From Bradyrhizobium macuxiense (GTDB lineage Bacteria; Pseudomonadota; Alphaproteobacteria; Rhizobiales; Xanthobacteraceae), in assembly GCF_007993935.1 (NCBI RefSeq), contig NZ_VITY01000004.1, positions 452,666-516,665 of the forward strand: 64,000 nucleotides of DNA, given 5' to 3'. The position numbers and the translations under genes are program-made. The notes under the pieces are model-generated. The model had not been told where the DNA came from. It did no database searches and saw only the letters and a list, made by a program, of their open reading frames with translations. Below are positions 62,939 through 64,000 of the stretch, one piece after another; position 1 is the stretch's first letter; the number at the start of each line of letters is the position of its first letter.

Positions 62939-64000
62939 ATGCGACAGGTGATACTGGGCGCGCGGGGTGCGGGCTTGCGCGTCAAATCGAATCAACTGCC
63001 ATCTCCTCCGGGGACGATGCGTCCGGCGGCGCCCTCATGGATCGCTGCAACCCTAGTGATGATCTGTCTTGCGGATGCCGGCGCCGGAGCGCGCGCGCAG
63101 TCCAATGGCATCGCCGGCGATTCCCCGCAACTTGCGCAAGCGAAGACGAGCCCTCCAGGCGACGCCGGTCCGGCCGGAGCCGAGGCGCAGAGCGTGGACG
63201 GGCTCACCCGCGAACTCGCGACGGCACGGCGAGACGTTGAACTGCTGCAGGGCTTGCTGACCAAGGAACGCGAGAATTCGGTGCAGGTCGAGAATGCCTT
63301 GCAGAGCGAAACCGAAAAACTGAGAAAATCGCTGAAGGACATCCCGCAAGGCACTGCAGTCCTGCAGAGGTCGCTGCAAGGGGAGCGCGACCACGCCGCG
63401 CAGCTCGAACAGGACCTTGCGACGGCGCGCCGCGATGTGGAAACGCTGGCCGCAATGCTGGTCAAGGCAAACGACGAGACCGCGAAGCTGAAGCAGGCTT
63501 CGCAAGGCGGCAAGGCGGATTTGCAGAAGCCTCTGGAGCAGGAGCGCGAGCGGGCCGCGAAACTGGAGCAGGACCTTGCAGCGGCGCGGCGTGACGTCGA
63601 GACGCAAACCGCGCTGGCGGCCAAGGCGAGCGATGAAACGGCCCAGTTGAAGAAGGCCGCGCAAAGCGGCGCCGCCGACGTGCAGAAGTCGCTGGCGCAG
63701 GAGCACGAGCGGGCCGCGAAACTGGAGAAGGACCTTGCAGCGGCGCGGCGTGACGTCGAGACGCAAACCGCGCTGGCGGCCAAGGCCGGCGATGAAACGG
63801 CCCAGTTGAAGAAGGCCGCGCAAAGCGGCGCCACCGACGTGCAGAAGTCGCTGGCGCAGGAGCACGAGCGGGCCGCGAAACTGGAGAAGGACCTTGCAGC
63901 GGCGGGGCGTGACGTCGAGACGCAAACCGCGCTGGCGGCCAAGGCCGGCGATGAAACGGCCCAGTTGAAGAAGGCCGCGCAAAGCGGCGCCACCGACGTG
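62939..64000 (+). CDS. Secreted coiled-coil repeat protein, 3'-partial
   Basis: The frame is open from ATG 62939 (or ATG 63017, which directly begins a signal peptide MRPAAPSWIAATLVMICLAD with cleavage near GARA-QSN) and runs off the right edge. After a Pro/Ala-rich stretch (about 60 residues) the product is an Ala/Glu/Lys/Gln-rich coiled coil built of 53-residue repeats (159 bp each). Long reading frames on the other strand over the same region are mirror artefacts of the biased composition. It may be a periplasmic structural or envelope protein; no family is recognised. Confidence 0.7.
   Translation, partial: MRQVILGARGAGLRVKSNQLPSPPGTMRPAAPSWIAATLVMICLADAGAGARAQSNGIAGDSPQLAQAKTSPPGDAGPAGAEAQSVDGLTRELATARRDVELLQGLLTKERENSVQVENALQSETEKLRKSLKDIPQGTAVLQRSLQGERDHAAQLEQDLATARRDVETLAAMLVKANDETAKLKQASQGGKADLQKPLEQERERAAKLEQDLAAARRDVETQTALAAKASDETAQLKKAAQSGAADVQKSLAQEHERAAKLEKDLAAARRDVETQTALAAKAGDETAQLKKAAQSGATDVQKSLAQEHERAAKLEKDLAAAGRDVETQTALAAKAGDETAQLKKAAQSGATDV
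63404..64000 (+). repeat. Tandem 159-bp (53-residue) repeats
   Basis: Units start at about 63404, 63563, 63722 and 63881 at an exact 159-bp period. The last three are nearly identical in DNA (for example GACGTCGAGACGCAAACC recurs), while the first is diverged, and a still older copy at 63285 is 42 bases shorter. The array continues beyond the window. Confidence 0.85.

Noticed and set aside
62992..63993. Long minus-strand frames encoding Ala/Cys/Ser-rich repetitive proteins
   Set aside because: They are mirror images of the tandem 53-residue repeats on the plus strand, which has a signal peptide, a natural coiled-coil composition and an open frame to the edge.
63285..64000. Tandem repeats as a CRISPR array
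   Set aside because: The 159-bp units are in frame, lack unique spacers and encode a continuous protein.

Overview
The window looks like chromosomal DNA of a Bradyrhizobium-type alphaproteobacterium (family Nitrobacteraceae). The reasons are high GC with GC-rich third codon positions, a RegSR/ActSR-type redox two-component pair, glnD close to mutS, both intracellular and secreted-type PHB depolymerases, many branched-chain-amino-acid-type binding proteins, MmcB, and dense dispersed intergenic palindromes of kinds common in this group. Genus is an inference from gene content; no rRNA or tRNA gene was seen.

Layout. 0-9.5 kb: end of a 14-TM MFS exporter, a PHB-depolymerase-type esterase, an MBL hydrolase, an RMD1/DUF155 protein, two convergent GH13 enzymes whose stop codons share a CTAG, a VWA-domain protein and MmcB. 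9.7-15 kb: RegR and RegS, a divergent ABC-2 exporter (ATPase and permease) and PhaZ with a good terminator. 15-24 kb: M48-type peptidase, PBP1A, a DUF1330 protein, two tandem paralogous LivK-type binding proteins, DUF1304, Ogt and a run of three tiny genes. 24-34.5 kb: a PAS sensor kinase with two FixJ-type regulators, GlnD, an Ssu-type sulfonate ABC system and OsmC. 34.5-39 kb: a membrane protein, a HEAT-like protein and MutS.

39.3-51.5 kb is the most interesting part, an aromatic-acid island. It holds pcaF, pcaHG copy 1, a LysR regulator, and a divergent five-gene operon: binding protein, nitroreductase, DUF4863/hydroxylaminobenzoate-lyase-like protein, pcaHG copy 2. Read together these give 4-nitrobenzoate to 4-hydroxylaminobenzoate to protocatechuate to beta-carboxy-muconate, with pcaF acting late in the beta-ketoadipate route. 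Next to it are an ArsR/SRPBCC pair, a shikimate/quinate-dehydrogenase-like protein, a Gfo/Idh/MocA oxidoreductase and another binding protein. The two pcaHG copies are almost identical over about 1.2 kb, with sharp edges.

51.8-64 kb: a MarR-EmrA-EmrB-like efflux operon with a palindromic operator, a Zur-like regulator, a DMT transporter, a DUF805 protein with a long extra C-terminal domain, a sulfurtransferase, IspG, a 37-residue membrane peptide gene, a TauD-family dioxygenase, and the start of a secreted coiled-coil protein built from 53-residue tandem repeats that runs off the window.

About twenty intergenic palindromes of at least five sequence families fill most gaps between genes; they are listed individually where their arms can be read.
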